A stretch of 64,000 nt of DNA from Oscillospiraceae bacterium. Lineage in GTDB: Bacteria > Bacillota > Clostridia > Oscillospirales > Ruminococcaceae. A program made the position numbers and the translations under genes. The notes below the pieces were generated by a model. That model was not told the origin of the DNA. It ran no database searches and was given only the letters and a program-made list of their open reading frames with translations. The stretch spans positions 80,881 through 144,880 of the forward strand of contig JAAWRH010000003.1 in assembly GCA_022800935.1 (NCBI GenBank). Reading direction: 5' to 3'. Shown here piece by piece: positions 52,934 through 60,102 of this stretch; position 1 is the stretch's first letter, and each line of letters opens with the position of its first letter.

Positions 52934-53412
52934 TAAACGTCACCATCCTAGCGGTGGGCAAGCTGAAGGAAAGCTTCTGGAGGGATGCCTGCAGCGAATA
53001 CGCCAAGCGGCTGAGCGCTTTCTGCCGCTTTACCATTGTGGAACTGCCGGAGTACCGCCTTCCGGATTCCCCCTCCCCTGCCCAGATTCAGACAGGGCTG
53101 GAAAAGGAAGGTCAGGACATACTGTCCCGCATCCCGGCGGGGGCGCTGGCGGTTGCCCTCTGCATTGAGGGGAAGGAGCTGGACTCCCCGGAACTGTCCA
53201 GGCGGATACAGAAAGCTGCCGTGGAGGGGAAAAGTGAGATTGTCTTTATCATCGGAGGCTCCTTCGGCCTTTGGGAGCAGGTGAAGGCGCGGACAGAGCT
53301 TCGGCTGTCCATGTCGCCGATGACCTTCCCCCATCAGTTGGCCAGGGTGATGCTCTGCGAGCAGATTTACAGGGCCTTTTCCATAGCGGCCAACACAAAG
53401 TATCACAAGTAA
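52930..53412 (+). CDS. rlmH: 23S rRNA (pseudouridine1915-N3)-methyltransferase
   Basis: RlmH methylates pseudouridine 1915 in helix 69 of 23S rRNA. The 160-residue SPOUT protein has VTILAVGKLKESFWRDACSE, YAKRLSAF, the SAM-binding knot VFIIGGSFGLWEQVKAR and LRLSMSPMTFPHQLARVMLC then EQIYRAFSI, ending in the usual YHK. Complete. The ATGA overlap with the metallohydrolase gene shows co-translation. Confidence 0.97.
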   Translation: MINVTILAVGKLKESFWRDACSEYAKRLSAFCRFTIVELPEYRLPDSPSPAQIQTGLEKEGQDILSRIPAGALAVALCIEGKELDSPELSRRIQKAAVEGKSEIVFIIGGSFGLWEQVKARTELRLSMSPMTFPHQLARVMLCEQIYRAFSIAANTKYHK

Positions 53413-53448
53413 TCCATCCGTCCCCTGCCGCGCCGGGCATAGTCCCGG

Positions 53449-53643
53449 TTATTCTTCCCTGGGGCGGCGTTTGGCGCGCTGCTTCTCCTCACGCTTCATG
53501 GCCCGTCTGAGTGGGAGGAGGATAAAGGGAAGAAGAATGACCAGAAGCAGGACGCCGAGGAGCATCCCGACCAGGACAAAGGGCAAAGGGGCGACGCCCG
53601 TCTCGGCGGATTTCATTGCGCTGTCGATAAAAAACTGCCACAT
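53449..53643 (-). CDS. Small single-pass membrane protein
   Basis: A 64-residue protein beginning MWQFFIDSAMKSAETGVAPL, with one strong transmembrane helix (FVLVGMLLGVLLLVILLPFI) and a highly basic C-terminus rich in Arg, Lys and Glu. AAAGGAG lies 11 bases before the chosen ATG; a longer frame without a ribosome site exists. It is convergent with rlmH and divergent from tRNA-Pro. No family recognised. Confidence 0.55.
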   Translation of the reverse strand: MWQFFIDSAMKSAETGVAPLPFVLVGMLLGVLLLVILLPFILLPLRRAMKREEKQRAKRRPREE

Positions 53644-53738
53644 ATCTTTTTGAACTCCTTTTTGAAAACTTCTCAGGAAAGCCATTGACAAACCAGCAAA
53701 AAAAGTCTATAATTTATCTGCTGTCTAAATCTATATTG

Positions 53739-53812
53739 CGGGGTGTAGCGCAGTTTGGTAGCGTGCTTGGTTCGGGACCAAGAGGCCGCGGGTTCGAGTC
53801 CCGCCACTCCGA
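53739..53812 (+). tRNA. tRNA-Pro (anticodon CGG)
   Basis: A complete cloverleaf of 74 bases: acceptor CGGGGTG/CACTCCG with discriminator A, D-loop GCGCAGTTTGGTAGCG, anticodon stem CTTGG/CCAAG around TTCGGGA (anticodon CGG, codon CCG), and GGTTCGAGTCC T-loop. CCA is not encoded. It lies at the left border of the accessory zone and is a likely old attachment site. Confidence 0.96.
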
Positions 53813-53815
53813 CTA

Positions 53816-53850
53816 AAAACCGAGTGATTCTTTCGCCCGGTTTTCTCTTT
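53816..53850 (+). terminator. Terminator after tRNA-Pro
   Basis: AAAACCG and CGGTTTT around 15 bases, then CTCTTTT. Confidence 0.75.
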
Positions 53851-53970
53851 TGATAAAGCTGCTTTTGGCTATATTAAGCCAATTTTCGAGAATTGATTTG
53901 AATAAAGCAAGCACATAAAAAGTCATAGAAAGCAACGGAAAAACACGGTACTATACACAGTTTTTACACA

Positions 53971-53999
53971 CCTCCCAGGTTTGCTCTGGGAGACTTTTT
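53971..53999 (+). terminator. Second terminator in the remnant region
   Basis: CTCCCAG/CTGGGAG around seven bases, followed by ACTTTTT. No rightward gene precedes it other than tRNA-Pro. Confidence 0.65.
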
Positions 54000-54033
54000 G
54001 TAAGGATAACTCCCTCTGTCTGACGCTCCGTCT

Positions 54034-54109
54034 AAATCAAAAGTCAAGGCCGGGTAGTATTTTTTCTGCGGAAAAAATCTCCACCCTAACCCTTGACTTT
54101 TGATTTTTT
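54034..54109. repeat. 16-bp inverted repeat, element-type hairpin
   Basis: AAATCAAAAGTCAAGG (54034-54049) and CCTTGACTTTTGATTT (54091-54106) pair perfectly around 41 bases and end in a T run. I recall similar long hairpins in Tn1549-type conjugative elements of Clostridia. The rest of 54110-54303 has no gene. Confidence 0.6.
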
Positions 54110-54303
54110 CATGGTACTTAACTTTTTGCCGATAACGGGAAGCAGAGAACCTAAAGTCCCCGCCATCGTCGTAACTATTTTACCATGAAAACCGGCGCAC
54201 TGCTCTTCCTTCCGGTTTGTTTCGTGGGGCCGCCCCACACTCCGGCCTCCTCCAAAAACAGAGGACGGAGAATTTAAGATTTCTCTTGAGCCTTTGCCTC
54301 TTT

Positions 54304-54450
54304 TTAATCTTCCTTTTTTCCATCGCTCTGGTCCTCAATTAGTTTTTGTACCTTTTCTTTTGCTTCTGCCAAATCTTGACAACCATCAAGAATCATGCCT
54401 ACCATTTCCAAAATTGTTTTGAATTGCTTATCTGTCATAACTTCAACCAT
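54304..54450 (-). CDS. Small protein of integrative-element type
   Basis: A 48-residue protein beginning MVEVMTDKQFKTILEMVGMI, with a Lys/Glu-rich C-terminal helix. Proteins starting MTDKQFKTIL are common in conjugative elements of gut Clostridia; their role is unknown. GGGGG lies seven bases before the ATG; starting at the next Met is also possible. With the ribbon-helix-helix gene upstream it forms a remnant of such an element next to tRNA-Pro. Confidence 0.55.
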   Translation of the reverse strand: MVEVMTDKQFKTILEMVGMILDGCQDLAEAKEKVQKLIEDQSDGKKED

Positions 54451-54528
54451 TTCCTTTCCCCCTATTTTTTCGCTGATTAAGCAGAGAAGTTCATATATGA
54501 TTAACACCGTGTATCTTTGAGCTCTTTC

Positions 54529-54732
54529 TCAGTTCTTGCCTTTTTCACCTCCTTCATGGGCCATTGCTTCGGCTATCAGGCGGTTCAAAAAACCATTTAC
54601 GCTTTCACCTTGAGATTCTGCATAGGCTTTGATTTCAGCCTTGCGGCCTTTGGGCATGGTCAACTCAAGTCTGTCATAATTCGCTTTTACATATTTATGA
54701 ACCGCCTTTTGTTGTGCTTTTGATACAGGCAT
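54529..54732 (-). CDS. Ribbon-helix-helix (Arc-like) protein
   Basis: A 67-residue protein beginning PVSKAQQKAVHKYVKANYDR, with LELTMPKGRKAEIKAYAES as the beta strand and first helix and GESVNGFLNRLIAEAMAHE as the second. This is the pattern of the small Arc-type DNA-binding protein found in many Tn1549-like elements, where it may control transfer genes or stabilise the element. AGGGGGACTG precedes the ATG. No relaxase or integrase is left nearby. Confidence 0.75.
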   Translation of the reverse strand: MPVSKAQQKAVHKYVKANYDRLELTMPKGRKAEIKAYAESQGESVNGFLNRLIAEAMAHEGGEKGKN

Positions 54733-54936
54733 TTTTTTCAGTCCCCCTCTTCAGTCCCCCTCTATAGAAACAACAAAATGATATCATTTTTTCATATTCC
54801 CGTAAATATACATTATAAACAAATATATTCCCGTAAGTATGTGCAATCTGAATATTGATCGCCCTGCCGGAACTTTCTGACAAAGCGATTTTAACTGTAT
54901 ACCCACTTGACAAATAATTGTAATATAATTACGGAT

Positions 54937-55214
54937 ATGATAAAGTTTGAATGGGACGAAAACAAGAATCGCATTACCCAAAAAAGCATGGAATATCTTT
55001 CTTAGAAGCGCAAACGGTATTCTATGACAATGAAGCACTGGTAATTGATGACCCGGAGCATTCAGAGGAGGAAGAAAGATTTATTATTCTCGGCCTAAGC
55101 AATAGGGCCAATCTGCTTGTAGTCTGTCATTGCTGCAGGGCTTCAGAAACAGTAATCCGTATTATTTCAGCAAGAAAAGCAACCAAAACAGAAAGCCTGT
55201 ATTACGGAAAATGA
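54937..55214 (+). pseudogene. brnT: BrnT toxin, frameshifted in an A6 tract
   Basis: BrnT is a ribonuclease toxin of type II toxin-antitoxin systems. The frame from the ATG at 54937 gives MIKFEWDENKNRITQK and then stops 7 codons later (TAG at 55003). The continuation, KHGISFLEAQTVFYDNEALV, through IIRISARKAT-like SARKATK to the stop at 55212, is in the other frame. One more A in the A6 run at 54980-54985, or a -1 slip there, restores an uninterrupted 92-residue BrnT with KKHGISF. So the gene is either inactivated by a one-base deletion, switchable, or read by slippage; a sequencing error is also possible. A TATAAT lies at 54924-54929. It is followed by an intact brnA. Confidence 0.75.
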
Positions 55215-55224
55215 GGTGATAATC

Positions 55225-55434
55225 GTGAAAAGTGAATATGATTTTTCCAACGCCAAAAAAAATCCCTATGCAAAGCCGTTGAAGAGACAAATTACCATCA
55301 ACATTGACAATGACGCAATAGACTACTTCAAAAAGCAATCTGAAAGTGCGGGCATTCCATATCAAACCTTAATCAATCTGTACTTGAAGGACTGCGCCCA
55401 GAGCGGCAGACAGATTAAAATTTCATGGCAATAA
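55225..55434 (+). CDS. brnA: BrnA antitoxin
   Basis: BrnA binds and neutralises BrnT and represses the operon through a ribbon-helix-helix domain. The 69-residue product starts at a GTG with GAGGTGAT before it: KSEYDFSNAKKNPYAKPLKR, QITINIDNDAIDYFKKQSES, then GIPYQTLINLYLKDCAQSGR. This is the full antitoxin core. The gene begins 11 bases after the end of the toxin frame, so the two share a transcript. It is intact although brnT is frameshifted. Confidence 0.85.
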   Translation: MKSEYDFSNAKKNPYAKPLKRQITINIDNDAIDYFKKQSESAGIPYQTLINLYLKDCAQSGRQIKISWQ

Positions 55435-55691
55435 AACATTTCCTGTCGGTATCTCCCAGCAGGAGACCGCTCTTATTCCTGCGGTTTTGAGCTCTACAAA
55501 TTTCATCTTGAGTCCCCGATCAAGCGCATTGGGGATCGGTCCGGGTTGACAGTTCCACCGCCCCCTGCAACGCTCCGAAAAGTTCCCCCTCCGGCTGTCA
55601 TTTTCCCCATTCCTCCCGCATACCCTTTTATAACAGCCCCTTTTAGTGCCAGGGAACCATAAACCAAATCATGAAAGGGTGTGGCGATTCT

Positions 55692-56387
55692 ATGCCGGAA
55701 GTCTGTGTTCCAATCCCGTATCAGCGGGAAAAAGCCGTTGCCTATGCCCACTACTGGGCCTATCGAAGAAATCCGGAATTTCTAAGCTTTTCCCAGCTTG
55801 GAGGAGACTGTACCAACTTTGTCTCCCAGTGCCTCTTTGCGGGGACGGGCGTTATGAACTATACCCCAACCTTCGGATGGTTTTATCTGTCCGGAAACGA
55901 TCGGACCGCCTCCTGGACAGGGGTGGAATATCTCTATAACTTTCTGCTCCAGAACCAGGGCGCGGGCCCCTTTGCCACCGAGGCCGGGATAGAATCCGCA
56001 CAGCCCGGAGATGTCATCCAGTTTGGGGATGAAAACGGGGACTTCTACCACACAGTCATCGTGGTGGAGGTCCCCAATCCGCCCACCTATGAGGGAATAC
56101 GGGTAGCGGCCCACAGCATAGACGCTGACTGCCGCCCTCTGGATACCTATAATTTCGCCAAAATACGTCTGCTGCACATTGAGGGTGCGCGGCGCTGCAT
56201 ACCGGAGGAGCAGCCCCCTGCGCCTCCCGAAACTCTCCCGCCGGAAACGCCCCCGCAGGAGGTTCCCCCAGTCCCCCAACCCCCTCCAGTTCCCCTGGCA
56301 CCCCCAGCGGAAACAATTCCGGAGGGAACCGCTCCGGAAGCTCCAGGCTCGGCTCCGGAGAGTCCTTATTTTCCGCCATTTTATTGA
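55692..56387 (+). CDS. Amidase_6-like domain protein with Pro-rich tail
   Basis: A 231-residue protein whose first 155 residues match the putative amidase domain of spore and wall proteins of Firmicutes: YQREKAVAYAHYWAYRRNPE, then GGDCTNFVSQCLFAG with the catalytic Cys, GWFYLSGND, and PGDVIQFGDENGDFYHTVIV with the catalytic His. The last 65 residues are Pro/Glu-rich (PPETLPPETPPQEVPPVPQP). No signal peptide is seen, which is unusual if it acts on peptidoglycan; it may be made in the mother cell or forespore. AAAGGG lies about 12 bases before this ATG; an ATG seven codons upstream has no ribosome site. Confidence 0.8.
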   Translation: MPEVCVPIPYQREKAVAYAHYWAYRRNPEFLSFSQLGGDCTNFVSQCLFAGTGVMNYTPTFGWFYLSGNDRTASWTGVEYLYNFLLQNQGAGPFATEAGIESAQPGDVIQFGDENGDFYHTVIVVEVPNPPTYEGIRVAAHSIDADCRPLDTYNFAKIRLLHIEGARRCIPEEQPPAPPETLPPETPPQEVPPVPQPPPVPLAPPAETIPEGTAPEAPGSAPESPYFPPFY

Positions 56388-56440
56388 TGCCCGCTTGAGC
56401 AATCTGTCAGGACTGCTTTTAAGCTTCCTTAAAGTTATAT

Positions 56441-56490
56441 AAAAATCGGCTTGCAAAACCTGTATCCATGGTTTTGCAAGCCGATTTTTT
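56441..56490. terminator. Strong bidirectional terminator
   Basis: AAAAATCGGCTTGCAAAACC and GGTTTTGCAAGCCGATTTTTT pair over 19-20 bases. It serves the rightward amidase gene and the leftward ATPase pseudogene. Confidence 0.92.
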
Positions 56491-56516
56491 CATTTACAGA
56501 CGGGTTATCCGGCCTG

Positions 56517-57263
56517 TCAGATGCCGTCTTCCCCCATCAGCCAATCCTCAATCCGCACCGCGGGAATCCCCTCATAGTTCCCGCGGAAGGGACCCTCCTG
56601 ATACAAAACAAGCTTCGGATAGTTGTCCCTGATCTCCAGCAGCGAACCGAATTCCCGCCGGATGGTGGATTCGCCGCCCAGCAGATAGCAAACCTGGACA
56701 TACAGCTTGTTCCCCTGTTTCTCGGCCACAAAGTCGATTTCCTTTGTGCCGACACGGCCGACGCAGACCTTGTAGCCCCGGCGCAGCAGCTCCAACCCCA
56801 CGATATTTTCCAGAATAATCTCCACATTTTGCAGGTTTTCACCGATAACCGCCTCACGCAGTCCGTGGTCTGCCACATAGTATTTCTCATTGACCTTCAG
56901 TATCTTTTTTCCATTGATGTCCTGACTTTTGAGCCGGTGATATAGATATCCGCATGGAATTTCACCCGCAGGGAATTGACTGCCTTCTCCCAGCCCTGCA
57001 CCTCCTGTATCTCATCGAAAAACAGGTAAAACTGCTCTTGACTGCCGCCGATTTTTTCAGATATATAATCGTGCAGGGCATTGTACTCGCACAGGTGTTG
57101 ATTGCCCAAATCCTCGAAGTTGAGGTAGATGACTCTTGATCGTGTCACGAATCTGTTCCAGCAGGACGCTTTTGCCGCTGCGGCGGATGCCGGTGAGTAC
57201 CTTTATGATGTCCTTGCCGATAAAAGGGCGTATCTTCGCTAAATAGTTCTCTCGAATTACCAT
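56517..57263 (-). pseudogene. AAA ATPase with DUF4143 domain, broken
   Basis: Three pieces of an ATPase of about 400 residues remain in different frames. Piece 1 (57263-57130): FIGKDIIKVLTGIRRSGKSV with Walker A GIRRSGKS. Piece 2 (57140-56910): SRVIYLNFEDLGNQ and YLFFDEIQEVQGWEKAVNSL (Walker B) ending at ITGS. Piece 3 (from about 56935): GKKILKVNEKYYVADHGLRE and DUF4143 end with RRGYKVCVGRVGTKEIDFVA. There is a frameshift near 57130, and about 150-170 codons are deleted after ITGS with a second frame change. The ATG with AGAGGAG is still present. Not functional. Confidence 0.8.
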
Positions 57264-57375
57264 AACTGTCAACTCCTCTCTTAATACAGAATAGCATACA
57301 GTGTAAATGTTAGTCAATTAAAATTTAATAATTTTATCAGATATAACTTATATTATCTGTTGCCCGTATATGAAA

Positions 57376-57409
57376 AACCGGAGATAATTGTGTTGTAATT
57401 TCTCCGGTT
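57376..57409 (-). terminator. Hairpin between pseudogene and ogt
   Basis: AACCGGAGA/TCTCCGGTT around 16 bases, followed by TTTTTC on the minus strand. No leftward gene precedes it closely, so its role is uncertain. Confidence 0.4.
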
Positions 57410-57539
57410 ATATGATAATATCCACTTGAAGCAGCGTGCGAACAAATTTCCAATAGGTGAAATACGCCCTGCCAGTCCCGGCGGAAGGGCAGAGTACAGC
57501 TGCCCTGCGGCGAACCTGTGGTAAAGGAGGAATAGCGGA

Positions 57540-58073
57540 ATGCAATACACAAATATCTATCAATCCCCGACGGGGGAAATTCTTTTGGCTTGCAATGAGG
57601 TCGGGCTGACCGGCCTGTGGTTCAAAGGCGGAAAGTACTATGCGCTCGGCCTGGATAAAGAGCATGAGGAACGGGAGACGCCGGTGCTCGCGGATGTGAA
57701 GCGGTGGTTGGACATTTACTTTTCCGGGCATGAGCCCGACTTCATGCCGCCTGTCCAGATGATCGGGTCTCCATTCCAACTCTCTGTGTGGGAACTTCTT
57801 CGGCAGATTCCCTACGGAAAAACAACGACCTACGGGGAAATCGCAAAGCGCCTCGCGGCAGAGTGGGGCCTGTCCGGAATGTCCGCCCAGGCAGTGGGAG
57901 GGGCTGTGGGGCATAATCCGATTTCGATTATCGTCCCCTGTCACCGGGTTGTTGGCTCCAATGGGAGTTTGACCGGCTACGCCGGCGGCCTGCAAAAGAA
58001 GATCAAGCTGCTCACCTATGAGGGTGTGGATATGGAGCAGTTTTTCGTCCCTAGAAAAGGATCGGCGCTGTAA
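57540..58073 (+). CDS. ogt: Methylated-DNA-protein-cysteine methyltransferase
   Basis: Repairs O6-methylguanine by moving the methyl group to its own Cys in a single-use reaction. The 177-residue protein has the C-terminal core: GSPFQLSVWELLRQIPYGKT, TTYGEIAKRLA, then IIVPCHRVVGSNGSLTGYAG with the acceptor Cys134. The N-terminal ribonuclease-H-like domain is present in short form (IYQSPTGEILLACNEVGLTG). GTAAAGGAGG precedes the ATG. It stands alone in the accessory zone but appears intact. Confidence 0.94.
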   Translation: MQYTNIYQSPTGEILLACNEVGLTGLWFKGGKYYALGLDKEHEERETPVLADVKRWLDIYFSGHEPDFMPPVQMIGSPFQLSVWELLRQIPYGKTTTYGEIAKRLAAEWGLSGMSAQAVGGAVGHNPISIIVPCHRVVGSNGSLTGYAGGLQKKIKLLTYEGVDMEQFFVPRKGSAL

Positions 58074-58242
58074 CGCTCGTCAACATCAGCGGCCGGGCTG
58101 TGCCGAAATCCGGCAGAGTGTGAACGGCCTGCTGAAAAAATTTGGGGCGCTGCAAACACAGACAGAGCGCTGCAACAATCATCAGAAAGAAGAAACCGGA
58201 ACGGTGACGCAGAAATGCCGTCCCATTCCTACCGGGACGGCA

Positions 58243-58461
58243 CTAATTTTTTTGTGTATCTTTATCGGGAATGTATTCTGCGATGTCCCCCAAACCGCAA
58301 TGCAAAACGGCGCATAGCTTGTTTAAGGTTTTCGTTTCCATATTTTCATTCGCGCGAAGCCGCCGGATCGTTTTGCTGTCAATGCCGCACCTCTCTCTAA
58401 GCTGGTAGGTAGACACACCCTGCTCCTGCATAACGATCCACAATTTATCAAACCGTATCAT
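58243..58461 (-). CDS. XRE-family helix-turn-helix regulator
   Basis: A 72-residue Cro/CI-type regulator: MIRFDKLWIVMQEQGVSTYQ, LRERCGIDSKTIRRLRANEN (helices 2-3) and METKTLNKLCAVLHCGLGDI. Such short proteins beginning MIRFDKLW are frequent in Clostridia and their phages. GGGGGTG lies seven bases before the chosen ATG; the longer frame (eight codons more) has no ribosome site. It is divergent from a rightward promoter that carries two matching palindromes and probably represses it. GC content is lower than the chromosome around it. Confidence 0.85.
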   Translation of the reverse strand: MIRFDKLWIVMQEQGVSTYQLRERCGIDSKTIRRLRANENMETKTLNKLCAVLHCGLGDIAEYIPDKDTQKN

Positions 58462-58480
58462 ACAATAACACCCCCTGTTT

Positions 58481-58536
58481 GACATCCTTTAGTATGGGGG
58501 TTATAATCCTTTTTATTAAGGGGATATAATCCCCAC
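58481..58536 (+). promoter_or_regulatory. Consensus promoter overlapping two operator-like repeats
   Basis: TTGACA (58481-58486), 17 bases, TATAAT (58504-58509) reads rightward. GGGGGTTATAATCC (58498-58511) and the near-palindrome GGGGATATAATCCCC (58522-58536) lie on and just after the -10. Bound XRE protein would block this promoter and lies next to its own leftward start. Confidence 0.7.
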
Positions 58537-58611
58537 ACTGGTTCCTGGACAGCTCCATTTGTCCCGCTGACGAGGGGGTATTTTTGCAAATACAAGAGAG
58601 GTTGTGTTACT

Positions 58612-58698
58612 ATGACTTACGCAGACGGATTAAGAAAAAAAGCGGACGCAATTTTGAAAGCGTTTGGGGAATATACCGGCAGGCCGGATGAAATATGA
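58612..58698 (+). CDS. 28-residue small protein upstream of the SLOG fragment
   Basis: Begins MTYADGLRKKADAILKAFGE, ends in RPDEI, with an AGAGAGG site. The stop overlaps the next start by four bases. Similar short proteins (or the start of a longer one) precede SLOG-family genes in Clostridia. Too short to assign a function; it may itself be a truncated remnant. Confidence 0.45.
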   Translation: MTYADGLRKKADAILKAFGEYTGRPDEI

Positions 58699-58780
58699 GT
58701 AATAAAAGCTGCGCCTTTACCGGCCACCGGCCGAAGCACTTTCCGTGGAAGTATACGGTGCGTTATGCCCGCAAACAGCA
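58695..58780 (+). pseudogene. SLOG (DUF1273-like) protein, N-terminal fragment
   Basis: The first 20 codons (KSCAFTGHRPKHFPWKY) match the start of DUF1273/SLOG nucleotide-binding proteins of about 180 residues. After about residue 28 the sequence is unrelated and the GxGG-type core is missing. Translation would continue in frame to 59147 without family similarity. The deletion point is near 58780. Confidence 0.65.
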
Positions 58781-58855
58781 CAAATCAATTATTATCATAC
58801 ACCCCATCACACGGAGCGTCAGCCTCGAAAATTTCCCTCCAATCCAGAAGCGACC

Positions 58856-58885
58856 GCCTGACAGCATAAGTCCATGCTGTCAGGC
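58856..58885. repeat. Perfect 12-bp hairpin
   Basis: GCCTGACAGCAT/ATGCTGTCAGGC with a six-base loop AAGTCC. It has no T run. It lies between the SLOG fragment and gluQRS. Confidence 0.5.
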
Positions 58886-59004
58886 GCGTTGGACCAGACG
58901 CGCAGGCATCCGGTCAGGCTTGGAAAACACTAACAAGCTTGTTGGGATTGCATCTCCTGCTGTCTTGTGCTATCCTTATCTAAAAAACGGGAGAGATGAT
59001 CGCC

Positions 59005-59964
59005 ATGGCTTCACTGTCCGAACCCTGCCCTGTCGGGCGCTTTGCTCCTACCCCCAGCGGGCGGATGCACTTGGGGAATGTTTTCTGCGCCCTTCTGGCC
59101 TGGGCCTCCGCCAGGTCCCGCAAGGGGAAGATCATCCTGCGCATTGAGGACCTGGACCTGGAACGCAGTCCCCGGCATTACGCAGACCAGCTGGAGGCCG
59201 ACCTGGAATGGCTTGGCCTCTCCTTTGACGAGGGAGGCAGCGCCGGGGGACCTCACCAGCCCTATTATCAAAGTGAGCGTTTTTCCATCTATGGGGACTG
59301 TCTCCAAAGGCTGGAACAAACCTCGGAAATCTACCCCTGCTTTTGCAGCCGTGCCTCCCTTCATGCGGCCTCAGCTCCCCACCTGTCCGACGGAAGGGTT
59401 ATCTACCCCGGAACCTGCCGGGGTCTTTCGCCGGAGGAGGTCAGGGAAAGAGGGAAGCTCCGCAAGCCTGCCAGCCGCATCCGTGTTCCGGCGGAAACCG
59501 TCTCCTTCACCGATGGGGTGCAGGGTGTGTTTTCCGCCTTCTTGCCTGCGGACTGCGGGGATTTTGTCATCCGCCGTGCCGACGGGGTATACGCCTATCA
59601 GCTGGCAGTGGTGGCGGACGACGGCCTGATGGGGGTAAACCAGGTAGTCCGTGGCCGGGACCTGCTGGAATCCACCCCCATTCAAATCTGGCTGTTCCAA
59701 AAGCTGGGCTTTCCTGTCCCGGAGTTTTACCACATTCCCCTGCTTCTGGACCCGGCAGGGAACCGGCTTTCCAAGCGGGATCAATCCCTCGACCTGTCGG
59801 CGCTGCAGCAGAGATTTTCACCGGAGGACATTGTCGGGCTGCTGGCGTTCCTCGCCGGGCAGATTCCCAGGCGGGGACGGATGACGCCGGAGGAACTGGC
59901 GGAAATTTTTCGGTGGGAAAAGGTTCCGAAAGGGGATATACGCCTTCCGGCGGATATTCTGTAG
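59005..59964 (+). CDS. gluQRS: Glutamyl-Q tRNA(Asp) synthetase
   Basis: GluQ-RS attaches glutamate to queuosine at position 34 of tRNA-Asp. The 319-residue protein is a glutamyl-tRNA synthetase catalytic domain without an anticodon-binding domain. Signatures: GRFAPTPSGRMHLGN (HIGH-type), ILRIEDLDLERSP, zinc ligands CFCSRA and YPGTC, DFVIRRADGVYAYQLAVVAD, VVRGRDLLESTPIQIWL, and RLSKRDQSLDL (KMSKS-type). The chosen ATG has GGAGAG nine bases upstream; an ATG three codons earlier lies on that site. Length and missing anticodon domain exclude normal GltX. It is a single gene; no queuosine synthesis gene is adjacent. Confidence 0.9.
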   Translation: MASLSEPCPVGRFAPTPSGRMHLGNVFCALLAWASARSRKGKIILRIEDLDLERSPRHYADQLEADLEWLGLSFDEGGSAGGPHQPYYQSERFSIYGDCLQRLEQTSEIYPCFCSRASLHAASAPHLSDGRVIYPGTCRGLSPEEVRERGKLRKPASRIRVPAETVSFTDGVQGVFSAFLPADCGDFVIRRADGVYAYQLAVVADDGLMGVNQVVRGRDLLESTPIQIWLFQKLGFPVPEFYHIPLLLDPAGNRLSKRDQSLDLSALQQRFSPEDIVGLLAFLAGQIPRRGRMTPEELAEIFRWEKVPKGDIRLPADIL

Positions 59965-60026
59965 CCGAAGGCTGTCAGCTGTCAGGCGGAAAATACTTGA
60001 TATTTATGGACATAACCTCCTATTAC

Positions 60027-60055
60027 TTGATTTTTTTGCAAAAGTGATATAAAAT
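60027..60055 (+). promoter_or_regulatory. Promoter of rex
   Basis: TTGATT, 17 bases, TAAAAT, about 48 bases before the TTG start. No Rex operator (TTGTTAA-type palindrome) is apparent. Confidence 0.6.
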
Positions 60056-60102
60056 AGTTTCATTACAGAAACCATTATAAAATGCAGGGAGGTATCATCG
60101 AA

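Noticed and set aside
53739..53812. Attachment-site duplication of the tRNA-Pro 3' end
   Set aside because: I looked for a second copy of the T-arm and acceptor end within the window and did not see one.
54907..54929. TTGACA followed by TATAAT upstream of brnT as one promoter
   Set aside because: Only 11 bases separate the hexamers; the TATAAT may be real but not with this -35.
58018..58317. 99-codon frame after ogt
   Set aside because: Overlaps the end of ogt and the XRE gene antisense; no family features.
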